From assembly GCA_030268105.1 (NCBI GenBank), contig BSDZ01000011.1:1-64000 (forward strand): DNA of 64,000 nt, read 5' to 3'. The position numbers were made by a program, and so were the translations under genes. The stretch comes from Volvox africanus. Lineage: Eukaryota > Chlorophyta > Chlorophyceae > Chlamydomonadales > Volvocaceae. The first letter of the stretch is position 1, and the number at the start of each line of letters is the position of its first letter. A model generated the notes under the pieces. That model searched no databases. It saw only the letters and a program-made list of their open reading frames with translations, and was not told the origin of the DNA. This document shows positions 8,064 to 17,457 of the stretch, piece by piece.

Positions 8064-9053
8064 CTAGTTGTTGTTCTCAAGTCTGCTATATGCGACTTGC
8101 AAGTGTTCGAAGGCTTTGAAGGCCAACGCCCTGTGTTGCCCACCGAGCAGGTGACGGTGTGGGTTCACCTGCCACCTGAGCCTGTCGTACACAGCCTTCC
8201 GTCCCTGGGTTTTGAACTTCTCCGGAGCAAGCTGGAAGATGAGACGGTCGCCAAGTGCCTCATCTTCCAGTTTGCTAAGTGTGATCACCCACTCAACCAC
8301 ATCCGCATTTGTAAGCCCCTCAGTGGGTATGACGACATGGCTCACGTGGCGCAACCCGTTATCTGCACTTTGGGTATCCCCGCTTTCAGCCACGTCCCTC
8401 TCGTGGCACACCACGTTATCCGCATTTTGGGTATCTCCGCTTTCGGCCACGTGCCTCTCGTGGCACACCATGTTATCTGCACTTTGGGTATCTCCGCTTT
8501 CAGCCACGTCCCTCTCGTGGCACACCACATTATCCGCATTTTGGGTATCTCCGCTTTTGGCCACGTGCCTCTCGTGGCACACCACGTTCTCCGCACTTTG
8601 GGTATCTCCGCTTTCGGCCACGTGCCTCTCGTGGCACACCACATTATCCGCATTTTGGGTATCTCCGCTTTCGGCCACGTGCCTCTCGTGGCACACCATG
8701 TTATCTGCACTTTGGGTATCTCCGCTTTCAGCCACGTCCCTCTCGTGGCACACCACATTATCCGCATTTTGGGTATCTCCGCTTTCAGCCACGTGCCTCT
8801 CGTAGTTAACCTCTTTGGTATCACTCTCATTATTGCCGATATGGACCACTGGCACCTCGTGGTCGATTTTGCTCTCGATGCTCTGCGCATCCTGGTGTTG
8901 GAACACAGACACCTCATAGTCAAACCCATCACTTTTGGTTCCATTTTTCCAGGGCTGAACTTCATGGTCAGGCTCACTGACGTCTGCCTCGCTGGGTATC
9001 TCCATAGGAACGACTGTCTGAGAACCCATAATCCAGCCAGATATTTGCTGCAT
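8064..9053 (-). CDS. Candidate gene with 19-residue repeats, unit 1 (329 codons)
   Basis: I do not recognise this protein. The frame starts at ATG 9053 (MQQISGW) and stops at TAG 8064. An N-terminal acidic region is followed by eight 19-residue repeats with consensus ERHVAESGDTQNADNVVCH, each with one Cys and mostly polar. A unique C-terminal part follows, including LSKLEDEALGDRLIFQLAP. Because 57 is divisible by 3, copy-number changes keep the frame open, so an open frame alone is weak proof. Mild support: GGA/GGG, GCT/GCC and AAT/AAC differences among repeats are silent in this frame. So are CCG/CCA and GTT/GTC differences among units in unique parts. Pyrimidine-AG acceptors lie just upstream (for example before 9090 and 9130), so there may be upstream exons. 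No signal peptide or membrane segment is visible. Confidence 0.42.
   Translation of the reverse strand: MQQISGWIMGSQTVVPMEIPSEADVSEPDHEVQPWKNGTKSDGFDYEVSVFQHQDAQSIESKIDHEVPVVHIGNNESDTKEVNYERHVAESGDTQNADNVVCHERDVAESGDTQSADNMVCHERHVAESGDTQNADNVVCHERHVAESGDTQSAENVVCHERHVAKSGDTQNADNVVCHERDVAESGDTQSADNMVCHERHVAESGDTQNADNVVCHERDVAESGDTQSADNGLRHVSHVVIPTEGLTNADVVEWVITLSKLEDEALGDRLIFQLAPEKFKTQGRKAVYDRLRWQVNPHRHLLGGQHRALAFKAFEHLQVAYSRLENNN
8346..8801 (-). repeat. 57-bp minisatellite, 8 copies, unit 1
   Basis: There are eight 57-bp copies. Most alternate between an N-A-D type and an S-A-D or S-A-E type when read in the minus frame, hinting at a 114-bp ancestral period. Each copy contains GCCACG and CGTGGC around a 7-base loop, and those encoding His rather than Asp contain CACGTG. 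The last copy (towards 8346) is degenerate. Confidence 0.95.
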
Positions 9054-9856
9054 GGACGGCAACCTAAGTTGCCAGCACAGCACCTTCGGCTGCAGATGCA
9101 CCGCGGTCGAAGAGAGAAATATGGTCCTGCGGCAATGGGCGAAAAATTAATTTTCTGTGACTTAAAATGCTTCAGGCTTTGACCTTGACCGTGAGGCGGC
9201 GGCGGCATCCCAATCACATACAGCTACAACGCAAGGAAAGCTGCCCATATAGTTAATTTTTAATTAAGCTTAGCAAAGGCATCGGTGGAGTCAGCCACGA
9301 AAATTGGAAAAGGCTTGAGCGTACCTTGGGTAGAAGACCTCGAAGCATGTCCGCGCCAGGTAGAAGATTCCACTGAGCATGGCTTTTAGGACGGGCCTAG
9401 CGACACAGCTCATGGTATCCGAATCCACGCAAACAAGCAAGCCTATCCAAAGACCAGGTGTGCTTGCAGCTTAAGGCCGCGGTGTGCGTATGTTGAAAGT
9501 CAAGTTGGATAGAGATAGAGTGTGCAGAGCAGGTAGCAGTAAACAACGTTGCATTTAAAACGCTGTAGTGAGAAAATGCGCACTGAACAGCCTAAGTAGC
9601 AAAAGTTTGATGAAAGTACGGCGGAGAGTGTACCTGCCCTGCCAGGGGCTTCTTTACATATGTGAGAAATTTTGAGGTATTTCGTTGCTTACGGAAAGCT
9701 TCCAATCAATCCACAGTTAGGATGGCACAGGGAAGTTATGTGCATTCAGTACTAAGCTGGAACCACGGCCAGTAGCGTCTGTGGACGACGCGAAGTTGAA
9801 CCTCTTTTTCCTAGGATAGAATTTGCAGCTCTCAGCGTTTTATTATGGAAATATGG
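9054..9856. other. Unit 1 stretch upstream of the candidate gene, no gene seen
   Basis: About 800 bp. A CGG triplet run (about 9196-9206) and an AT-rich patch (9250-9270) occur here. On the minus strand an ATG followed by four prolines (near 9207) could open an upstream exon, but I could not join it in frame to the repeat gene. Otherwise nothing is recognised. Confidence 0.4.
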
Positions 9857-9922
9857 GGCCTTGGCGCATGCTCTTTCACGCTTCGATGCCTTTGATTTTC
9901 CTTCAAAGAGACTTGTTATCGA
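9857..9922. repeat. 66-bp direct repeat, first copy in unit
   Basis: It matches 13365-13430 with three mismatches. It overlaps the start of the second 147-bp repeat by CGA (9920-9922). In units 2 and 3 the solo LTR is inserted exactly here, after GTTAT. Confidence 0.92.
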
Positions 9923-10066
9923 TATAGTACAAAACATAGGTATCAGAGTCTGCCCAATTAAGGGTGGTATCGAAAGACACCGAATATGAAGTCAAAGCCC
10001 CATATATATGTTTCGTTCCAGGGACAGGCAAAGTGTCCAAGGAAGCTCCCAAGGATCCTGGATCGC
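9920..10066. repeat. 147-bp direct repeat, second copy in unit
   Basis: This copy is joined directly to the 66-bp repeat, unlike the first copy, which lies about 640 bp after the other 66-bp repeat when read across the unit boundary. The pair therefore looks like the same junction with an internal deletion. Confidence 0.93.
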
Positions 10067-11990
10067 ATGACAGTGAGCATACAAGCATGGCTTGTTGCCC
10101 GTGGCCACCGGCATGAAGCCATGCCTGCGGCCGTGCGCCCCACCCTAGCTGAGACCTGTTATTGCTTCGTCCAACACCTCCGTCTACTGCCTCCCCTTGG
10201 TCCGTAGCCCTTCTGCCCGGTCGCCTGACAACTGCCGCACCCATTCACACCATCCCCGCACATGCAGCCCGTCTGGCGAGCTAAATAACGCATGATAGAT
10301 TGGGGCATAACAAATTCACCACGCAACCAAATTTTGGCACGAAACAATCCAACAAACACGACGTGTTTTTTGTCCCGAGACACTCTGATTATGACTCCAG
10401 GGGGACACGTTGTGCTTAGGGCCTAGCAAGAGTTCGTTGAGGGTAGCTCCGGGCAAAAAGAGACATGTATGGCTCCAGGGAACCACGTGAAACTTGATGA
10501 ACAAACGAGGCTTACTGGGCCATATCGTGACCCCCCTTAAATCACTGCTGGGACACTCCCAATGGCACGGACCTAGGGAGCTTTCGTTTATTTGCATGGA
10601 AATCAATAAATGGCTGCGTACCCTCCTTCCACCAAATCCAATCCAGATCACGCACAGTATTATCAATGCCGCCCCTTGGGAGAATACATGATCCCCAGCT
10701 TAGCATGTGTACTTGGGTAACGGGGATAGTAGAAAGCAAAGCGGTACTGCTAGCTATTGAACAGCTCATTATGCATATAGCCATATCACCCATGAAGCAG
10801 TGACATTGATTCCCGGCGTCCACGAAAACCCACTAAGCCTCCATCCGCACACTTGCGCAGCCGAAGCTAGCACAAGTTGACAGCAAGCCGAGTGAAATTT
10901 CGACCCGCACAGACAGGCCAGCCCTTGAGGCCAAGCGCGCCAATCACCACATGAGCAGATGCATAAAGCCGCGCAAACTCAGATATCGCCAGAACCCCAG
11001 CCGGGTGCGCTCACCATGCAGCGATAACTCCATTTCCCCCGTTCACCACCGCACAACGCATGCATGCACATGCCCCTTCCTGTCAGGACCCACCGCAACA
11101 CAGTGGATTGACCTACTGCCCGTGCAAGCGCATTTCTCTAAAGACAGCCCTGTGTTCGGACTGCACTACAGCTTGTAGGGCGCGCCTGGCGACTGCTGCT
11201 GGGCGGGAGGGCTGTACCAGCTCCAGATATCTGGTGACTGCTGCTGAACCAGCCCTAGCTATCTGGTGACATGTACTTGGTGACCTGCGACGGACGCGCC
11301 AGTATAGGGACGGAAAGGCTGTGTTGAGCAGCAGTGAGGTCGCAAGCGGATCCTTACAATACCAAAGACATAGTGACTGTCCATGAAGGTAAAATGTAGC
11401 TCCGGCGGAGTGTGCCAGCACGGGACTGGAGCATCTGGGTTGTACGTTGGACAAGCTGGATAGGGGTACAGGCTACACCGCGCGCAGCTGGGCTAGGGTA
11501 TTTAGACGGAAACGTGGCGGGCAGGTGATAGCGACATGCGGAATAAGGGCAGAGCAGCGGCCGCGTTGAAATTTGCACTAGCAGGCTCGCTTTTCAGATG
11601 CTTGTTTACATCCGCGCACATGCAGCCGTTTTGCCTTTGCTTGCCTCACGTGATCCCTGACTTACTTACCCTTACAACAAAGGTCCATCCCTCCGCACCT
11701 TAATCAGAGATCCCAGGTCCCGTACCTGTGGGCTCGCCACTCTCCAAGGCTGTGCGTCCCTCGCTCATAACTTGGACAGGCGCTGTGTTGGTGAGGGCCT
11801 CGCTCGAGCAAGTCTCCGCAAAAAGTGAAGAAAACAGAAATCCCCTCAACAGTCTAGGACACGACCTCGCCACCAGCTTCTTGATTTCGGATCCAAGTTG
11901 CAAAATGCCAACGACACGCCTGATGCGTGGCTTTGAAGCGGTTGCGGCTTACCAATGGGAGAATAAGGTGCTAACTGGCGACAAATTCAA
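10067..11990. other. Unit 1 middle part, no recognised gene
   Basis: About 1.9 kb with only short overlapping frames (up to 116 codons on minus, 75 on plus), none with a recognisable family. A small cluster of CTGGTGAC/CTGGCGAC motifs lies at 11188-11285. It recurs nearly unchanged in units 2-8. Confidence 0.45.
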
Positions 11991-12078
11991 GGTTGGAGAG
12001 AGAGAAAAAGAGGGAGAAGAAGAGAGTGGGGATAAGGCAGCTGGGCGGAGGGCGGGTGTGGGAGGGGGCAGGGCGGGG
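11991..12078 (+). other. Polypurine tract and G-quadruplex motif
   Basis: A GA-rich run is followed by several G runs. Bases 12043-12062 read GGG-CGGA-GGG-C-GGG-TGT-GGG, which fits the four-run G-quadruplex pattern on the plus strand, and further G runs extend to 12078. Equivalent tracts start at 19586, 27129, 33748, 40424, 46986, 53605 and 60281. Unit 6 carries GGAAGG in place of GGGAGG in the fourth run. Confidence 0.75.
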
Positions 12079-13364
12079 ATTCAGCTTGGACGAGGGCTTG
12101 TTCGTTCGTTCTAGGGGTGCAAGCGCCATACCTTCGACCTAATAAGCGGCACCATACGAAGCACTGTTCTCTGTACGAAAATGCTTTGCTCGCCAGCCAG
12201 CTTGACCGGCCCCTGCATGCCGCATCATCTGCATAGGCTGTCTTTGGCATCGTCGACAAGAATACCACCAAAGCTGCGAATTTAAATTCAACAGGGCGAC
12301 GGCCGCTGTTGGAATTCCACAAACTCCGCCCAGGGTCTTCAGACTTCTGGAGTGCGGCGATCACAAAAAGGTACGTCAGCGCGCTTACGCATGTACACAT
12401 GGACGGACCCAGAGGTCCCTGTTCGGACCCCTGCACGGACTCGACAACTTGGTACCTGCCAAGGTGCTGCTTACGGTTGCGTGGCTGACATACGCATTTC
12501 ATTTGTACAAGGCCTACGTGCAGGCAAAGAAACCGCGTTGCCACCCTGCGCAGTACCTCGGTGGCGTTGGTTTCCCCAAAAAACATTATCAGCAGCTGTT
12601 GCTCCTATACGTGCTCGTATTGATTGCTGTGTGATATGTATGTACCAGTTCAACAATTCAAGAACCCTATCTAGCATTCACTACTGCAACGTAAAGTTCT
12701 CTCGATATGATGAAATGTTTTAAGATGATAAGACGGTTGGTCGGTCATGTATCAAGGCCTACCGCGTCTGACTTTCTGCAATGGCAACTATGGAAACGCC
12801 TGGCAGTTGCACACAAATTCTTAATTCAGGGAAGTAAGGAAAATAAGTTCGAGACAAAGAGGCAAATAAAATTGTTCGATGCTCTTACGAGCAAGCCCAT
12901 CGGTGAAGCTGTCACGTCGAGAAGCGCGATGGATCAACGGTGAACTGACAAGACTGTCGAAGCTCCCAAACCAACGATTTGATTGCATTTGCATAGTTGT
13001 GAGAACTAAATAATGGTTCAATGTATATGATTTGTTCGGGCAATCGTTCAATCCCAACCGTAATTGTTTTGCTATTGCTTCATAAACGCGTGAGTGCAGC
13101 GGTTGACCAAGGAATCGGGGAGGTCGAACTTATCAAAGTCCACATCTACCAGCAGGCACCTAGAATACACACATTTAAAGTCCGTTGCTGCAACTTGCAT
13201 GGTATGAAAGGTTACAACGTATCCCAAATTTCTCGTTTCTACCTTTCCAACATCCTGTTCCTGTCCTCTCGTGCGACTTAAAGACGTGCGTCTTGACGAC
13301 CGCCTGGGCCGCCCCAACGTCCGCCTCCCACTTAATTCAAAGTATGGCATCTGCGTGTGTATCA
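12079..13364. other. Unit 1 right part, no recognised gene
   Basis: A plus-strand frame is open from about 12209 to a TGA at 12634 and ends in a hydrophobic stretch (QQLLLLYVLVLIAV), but it has no ATG. A 199-codon minus frame with an ATG overlaps it (11987-12586). The unit-to-unit differences I checked change the residue in both frames, so neither shows selection. I leave both uncalled. Confidence 0.45.
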
Positions 13365-13430
13365 GGCCTTGGAGCATGCTCTTTCACGCTTCGATGCCTT
13401 TGATTTTCCTTCAAAAAGACTTATTATCGA
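13365..13430. repeat. 66-bp direct repeat, second copy in unit
   Basis: Partner of 9857-9922. After it come 236 bp to the unit end, with nothing recognised. Confidence 0.92.
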
Positions 13431-14910
13431 ACACGTTTCACTGGAAGAACGAGCTATGGGTAGCCGGAGATGAACCGTTCAAATAAATGCATGTTGGGCA
13501 TTAGACTACGTGTGTATAGGGCCGGATGGCCGTGTCTATTTATACATTGATCAGGACGTATTCACATACGGCTGGTAGAGGATGCCACGGCATGGGAACA
13601 GTGACATCCACGACAGTGTACGCCTGATGGCTGGTGCGTGCTTGTGCCTTCATGCACATCTAATTTGTGGATGGGCTGCGGGCTGAACGTGTGTGTATGT
13701 TTGTGTATGATACGTTCACGTTCACTGTTTGGAAACTAGTTTGATAAGCCCCACCCCGCCGTTGGTATGGGCTATGGGTATGTGTTTATACCCCTTCACG
13801 TGATATATTGATGACGAGCATGTGAACCATGCAGCTGTGTTGACTGCATTACCGAGCTACTAAAGCTGTGTAAACATCTTGCCGTATCCGTTAATTGTGT
13901 AGGCGTGTACTCAGACAGGAAGGGCGCAGAAAACTGAAACATAATGACATCTTGTCACACTGTAGGGGCTACGCAGCAAATATGGAATTATTGACGAGGG
14001 TCTGAGCTCAGGGTGTGCGTGGTTAAGAAAGTTACATGAAACACAAACAGAATTGTGGAAGTACCAATCACGATATAGTACAAAACATAGGTATCAGAGT
14101 CTGCCCAATTAAGGGTGGTATCGAAAGACACCGAATATGAAGTCAAAGCCCCATATACATGTTTCGTTCCAGGGACAGACAAAGTGTCCAAGGAAGCTCC
14201 CAAGGATCCTGGATCGCGTGTTTCTGGGGTCGTAACCCTCCATGTGGTGGGGTTTCTTTACCTCGCACCCATTACTCCTCCATTGCACAAACAGGGACAA
14301 TCAAGACGTCCCGGCCAAAGCCACTCCGGCGGCTAAGGCCCCCCCTTTGTCCCAGCCAAAGCCGCTCCGGCGGCTTAAGCCCACTTCTTTTTGCCACTCG
14401 TTACACAAGCAAAGGACAATACGTCCCAGCCACAGCCGCCCTGGAGGCAGAGCCCCCGACCAGTCCACACCAGGGCATTAAATCTGCGTGGAAAGGGTTT
14501 GTTAGTCAGTAAGGACATGTCTAATTATTATCGTAAAAACTGAGCGACACAATGAAACAGGCAGGCCAAGTCCCACACTTACCTTCTGATGACTAACATA
14601 AAGCCCTGATAAGATGCATGCAATCCCCCCTTTGTTTCCCTTGCTCCACCCCTCGCTCGTCATATGCCTTCGGCATGCGCATCTAGTTGTTGTTCTCAAG
14701 TCTGCTATATGCGACTTGCAAGTGTTCGAAGGCTTTGAAGGCCAACGCCCTGTGTTGCCCACCGAGCAGGTGACGGTGTGGGTTCACCTGCCACCTGAGC
14801 CTGTCGTACACAGCCTTCCGTCCCTGGGTTTTGAACTTCTCCGGAGCAAGCTGGAAGATGAGACGGTCGCCAAGTGCCTCATCTTCCAGTTTGCTAAGTG
14901 TGATCACCCA

Positions 14911-15010
14911 CTGAGAACCACGATCAGAGTGAACAATTACCTTACTTGGAAATTTACGCCTAAATAATGCCATTGTTAGCGCATCAGTAACCAGGTTGGC
15001 TTTAAGCCTG
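14911..15010 (-). mobile_element. Fragment of a bacterial IS3-family transposase (OrfB)
   Basis: These 100 bp replace 5 bp found in units 1 and 4-9. The minus strand reads as part of the IS3-family OrfB integrase core: NLVTDALTMALFRRK, then VIVHSDRGSQ, where the Asp of HSDRG is the second catalytic residue of the DDE triad. It covers only 33 codons, has no IS ends and no flanking duplication, so it is a captured fragment and not a transposed element. Confidence 0.8.
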
Positions 15011-15059
15011 CCACATCCGCATTTGTAAGCCCCTCAGTGGGTATGACGACATGGCTCAC

Positions 15060-15515
15060 GTGGCGCAACCCGTTCTCTGCTGTTTGGGTATCCCCGCTTT
15101 CAGCCACGTCCCTCTCGTGGCACACCACGTTATCCGCATTTTGGGTATCTCCGCTTTCGACCACGTGCCTCTCGTGGCACACCACGTTCTCCGCACTTTG
15201 GGTATCTCCGCTTTCGGCCACGTGCCTCTCGTGGCACACCACATTATCCGCATTTTGGGTATCTCCGCTTTTGGCCACGTGCCTCTCGTGGCACACCACG
15301 TTCTCCGCACTTTGGGTATCTCCGCTTTCGGCCACGTCCCTCTCGTGGCACACCACATTATCCGCATTTTGGGTATCTCCGCTTTCGGCCACGTGCCTCT
15401 CGTGGCACACCATGTTATCTGCACTTTGGGTATCCCCGCTTTCAGCCACGTCCCTCTCGTGGCACACCACATTATCCGCATTTTGGGTATCTCCGCTTTC
15501 AGCCACGTGCCTCTC
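15060..15515 (-). repeat. 57-bp minisatellite, 8 copies, unit 2
   Basis: The copy number equals unit 1, but the order of variants differs, and two variants occur only here and in unit 3. Confidence 0.93.
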
Positions 15516-16633
15516 GTAGTTAACCTCTTTGGTATCACTCTCATTATTGCCGATATGGACCACTGGCACCTCGTGGTCGATTTTGCTCTCGATGCTCTGC
15601 ACATCCTGGTGTTGGAACACAGACACCTCATAGTCAAACCCATCACTTTTGGTTCCATTTTTCCAGGGCTGAACTTCATGGTCAGGCTCACTGACGTCTG
15701 CCTCGCTGGGTATCTCCATAGGAACGACTGTCTGAGAACCCATAATCCAGCCAGATATTTGCTGCATGGACGGCAACCTAAGTTGCCAGCACAGCACCTT
15801 CGGCTGCAGATGCACCGCGGTCGAAGAGAGAAATATGGTCCTGCGGCAATGGGCGAAAAATTAATTTTCTGTGACTTAAAATGCTTCAGGCTTTGACCTT
15901 GACCGTGAGGCGGCGGCGGCATCCCAATCACATACAGCTACAACGCAAGGAAAGCTGCCCATATAGTTAATTTTTAATTAAGCTTAGCAAAGGCATCGGT
16001 GGAGTCAGCCACGAAAATTGGAAAAGGCTTGAGCGTACCTTGGGTAGAAGACCTCGAAGCATGTCCGCGCCAGGTAGAAGATTCCACTGAGCATGGCTTT
16101 TAGGACGGGCCTAGCGACACAGCTCATGGTATCTGAATCCACGCAAACAAGCAAGCCTATCCAAAGACCAGGTGTGCTTGCAGCTTAAGGCCGCGGTGTG
16201 CGTATGTTGAAAGTCAAGTTCGATAGAGATAGAGTGTGCAGAGCAGGTAGCAGTAAACAACGTTGCATTTAAAACGCTGTAGTGAGAAAATGCGCACTGA
16301 ACAGCCTAAGTAGCAAAAGTTTGATGAAAGTACGGCGGAGAGTGTACCTGCCCTGCCAGGGGCTTCTTTACATATGTGAGAAATTTTGAGGTATTTCGTT
16401 GCTTATGGAAAGCTTCCAATCAATCCACAGTTAGGATGGCACAGGGAAGTTATGTGCATTCAGTACTAAGCTGGAACCACGGCCAGTAGCGTCTGTGGAC
16501 GACGCGAAGTTGAACCTCTTTTTCCTAGGATAGAATTTGCAGCTCTCAGCGTTTTATTATGGAAATATGGGGCCTTGGCGCATGCTCTTTCACGCTTCGA
16601 TGCCTTTGATTTTCCTTCAAAGAGACTTGTTAT

Positions 16634-17457
16634 TGTTGTACCTCTCGTTCGCGTTTGCGCATAAGTATCTGCACGTCTGGAGACTATCGACACCGATGCG
16701 CGAGCACTTGCAAGTACAGCAAGGCAAGCGAGAGCAAACAGAGACAGCGGAAGACTTCAAGACGAAGAGAGATATAACTTACGGTCTTACAGATCGGAAT
16801 GATGCAATGGACGAAATCACCGTCAGCGCCGGAAGCAAGCAATCATCACGCGGCGGTGATTAGCGAAGTTCAGGCTTAGCTCGGGCTAAGTAGAATATCG
16901 TATAGTAATAGTAATGTAGAACACACAAGTGTTCTCCGGTATCGAATGTCTTATCTTGCTTAGCCGTCCTCGCATCTGTTATACTCGCAGCATCGCAATG
17001 CCGTATGATTCACATCAGGAGGCCGATCCTAGATGTGACAACCCTACTGCGTCTAGGCGATGTCTACGCATAACAACGTATAAGCCTTTCCGGCATTCGC
17101 ATGATGCAAGGGTCCGGATAACGATATCCGGTTGCAGGGCATGCATCGCGACGAGTGCGGCGCTCTCAACGTGTGCTGTAATGAAGTAATATTATATCAG
17201 ATAATATTACTTATTGTTTCGTAGCACGAGCATAATGCGCACTTCCATGCTTCGGGCTTTCATGCATGCTAGGCGGATTTGCCATGATGCGATGTCGCGA
17301 TGGATAATGACAACATGCCAAATGCATATATAAATGTACACGAATACATTTATATCATGCAGATTCATTCATATGCAATGCGTTCATCACAAAAGCACTT
17401 TGCCTCGTAGGATCGCGTCGACCTACGCGTCGGCGGGAAATGAACCGTAGCACAACA
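16634..17457 (-). mobile_element. Solo LTR of the same Ty3/gypsy family, unit 2, inverted
   Basis: This is an 824-bp reverse-complement copy of the LTR, running TGTTGT to ACAACA, flanked by GTTAT at 16629-16633 and 17458-17462. Units without it read CTTGTTATCGATATAG, with one GTTAT, so the empty site is directly seen. By eye it differs from the full-length element's LTR at several percent of positions, so it is an older insertion or a sister subfamily. It presumably arose by LTR-LTR recombination. Confidence 0.97.

Larger units (their letters stand above)
7048..13666 (+). repeat. Tandem-array unit 1 (6619 bp)
   Basis: This is the first visible unit of the array, with its left edge defined by the retrotransposon insertion. 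Unit offsets: 0-403 no gene seen; 404-550 first 147-bp repeat; 641-782 GC-rich 41-bp modules; 1016-2005 minus-strand candidate gene with 8 minisatellite copies; 2809-2874 first 66-bp repeat; 2872-3018 second 147-bp repeat; 4995-5030 G-quadruplex tract; 6317-6382 second 66-bp repeat. It has some private single-base differences from all later units, for example at 7432 and in 10700-10820. Confidence 0.97.
14683..15767 (-). pseudogene. Candidate repeat gene of unit 2, broken by IS3 fragment
   Basis: From ATG 15767 the frame runs through eight 19-residue repeats, then enters the inserted 100 bp and stops at 14976. The original C-terminal part continues in another frame from 14910 to the TAG at 14683. 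Net insertion is 95 bp, hence frameshift plus premature stop. Repeat variants private to units 2 and 3 include HVVESGD and DTQTAEN, and GAT-GTG-CAG replaces GAT-GCG-CAG in the N-terminal part. Confidence 0.45.

Noticed and set aside
8346..8801. CRISPR-like array
   Set aside because: The 57-bp copies are contiguous without unique spacers, so it is a minisatellite.
7995..9182. Plus-strand frame of 395 codons over the minisatellite (376-414 in other units)
   Set aside because: A 57-bp repeat without stops keeps several frames open. The plus frames are repetitive (HVPLVAHH), and most unit differences replace residues there, so I prefer the minus frame.
8342..9217. Second minus-strand frame of 291 codons starting MIGMPPPPHGQ
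   Set aside because: It is another open frame through the same minisatellite. It runs through CATRGTW-type repeats and ends at the repeat edge without a unique C-terminal part. Differences silent in the chosen frame change residues here.
7452..10066. 147-bp repeats as LTRs of a small retroelement
   Set aside because: They include GGTATCAGAG, like a primer-binding site, but it lies inside the repeat. The ends lack TG...CA, there is no target duplication, and the interval has no polypurine tract next to the second copy.
11728..12111. Plus-strand frame of 128 codons
   Set aside because: Its second half is a translation of the GA-rich and G-rich tract, giving a biased sequence. No family is recognised.
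11987..12586. Minus-strand frame of 199 codons with ATG
   Set aside because: It overlaps a plus frame, ends in the pyrimidine complement of the purine tract, resembles no family I know, and all base differences I checked between units change residues.
12209..12634. Plus-strand frame ending in a hydrophobic segment
   Set aside because: It has no ATG and only a doubtful 42-bp intron (GTACGT at 12371 to CAG at 12412), and it shows no silent bias between units.
7048..13666. Unit as ribosomal DNA
   Set aside because: The length would suit rDNA, but no conserved 18S, 5.8S, 28S or 5S segments are present.
16466..16863. Frames running from the unit into the solo LTR (for example 108 codons at 16537-16863)
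   Set aside because: They are a chance join of a short unit frame and the antisense LTR frame created by the insertion.
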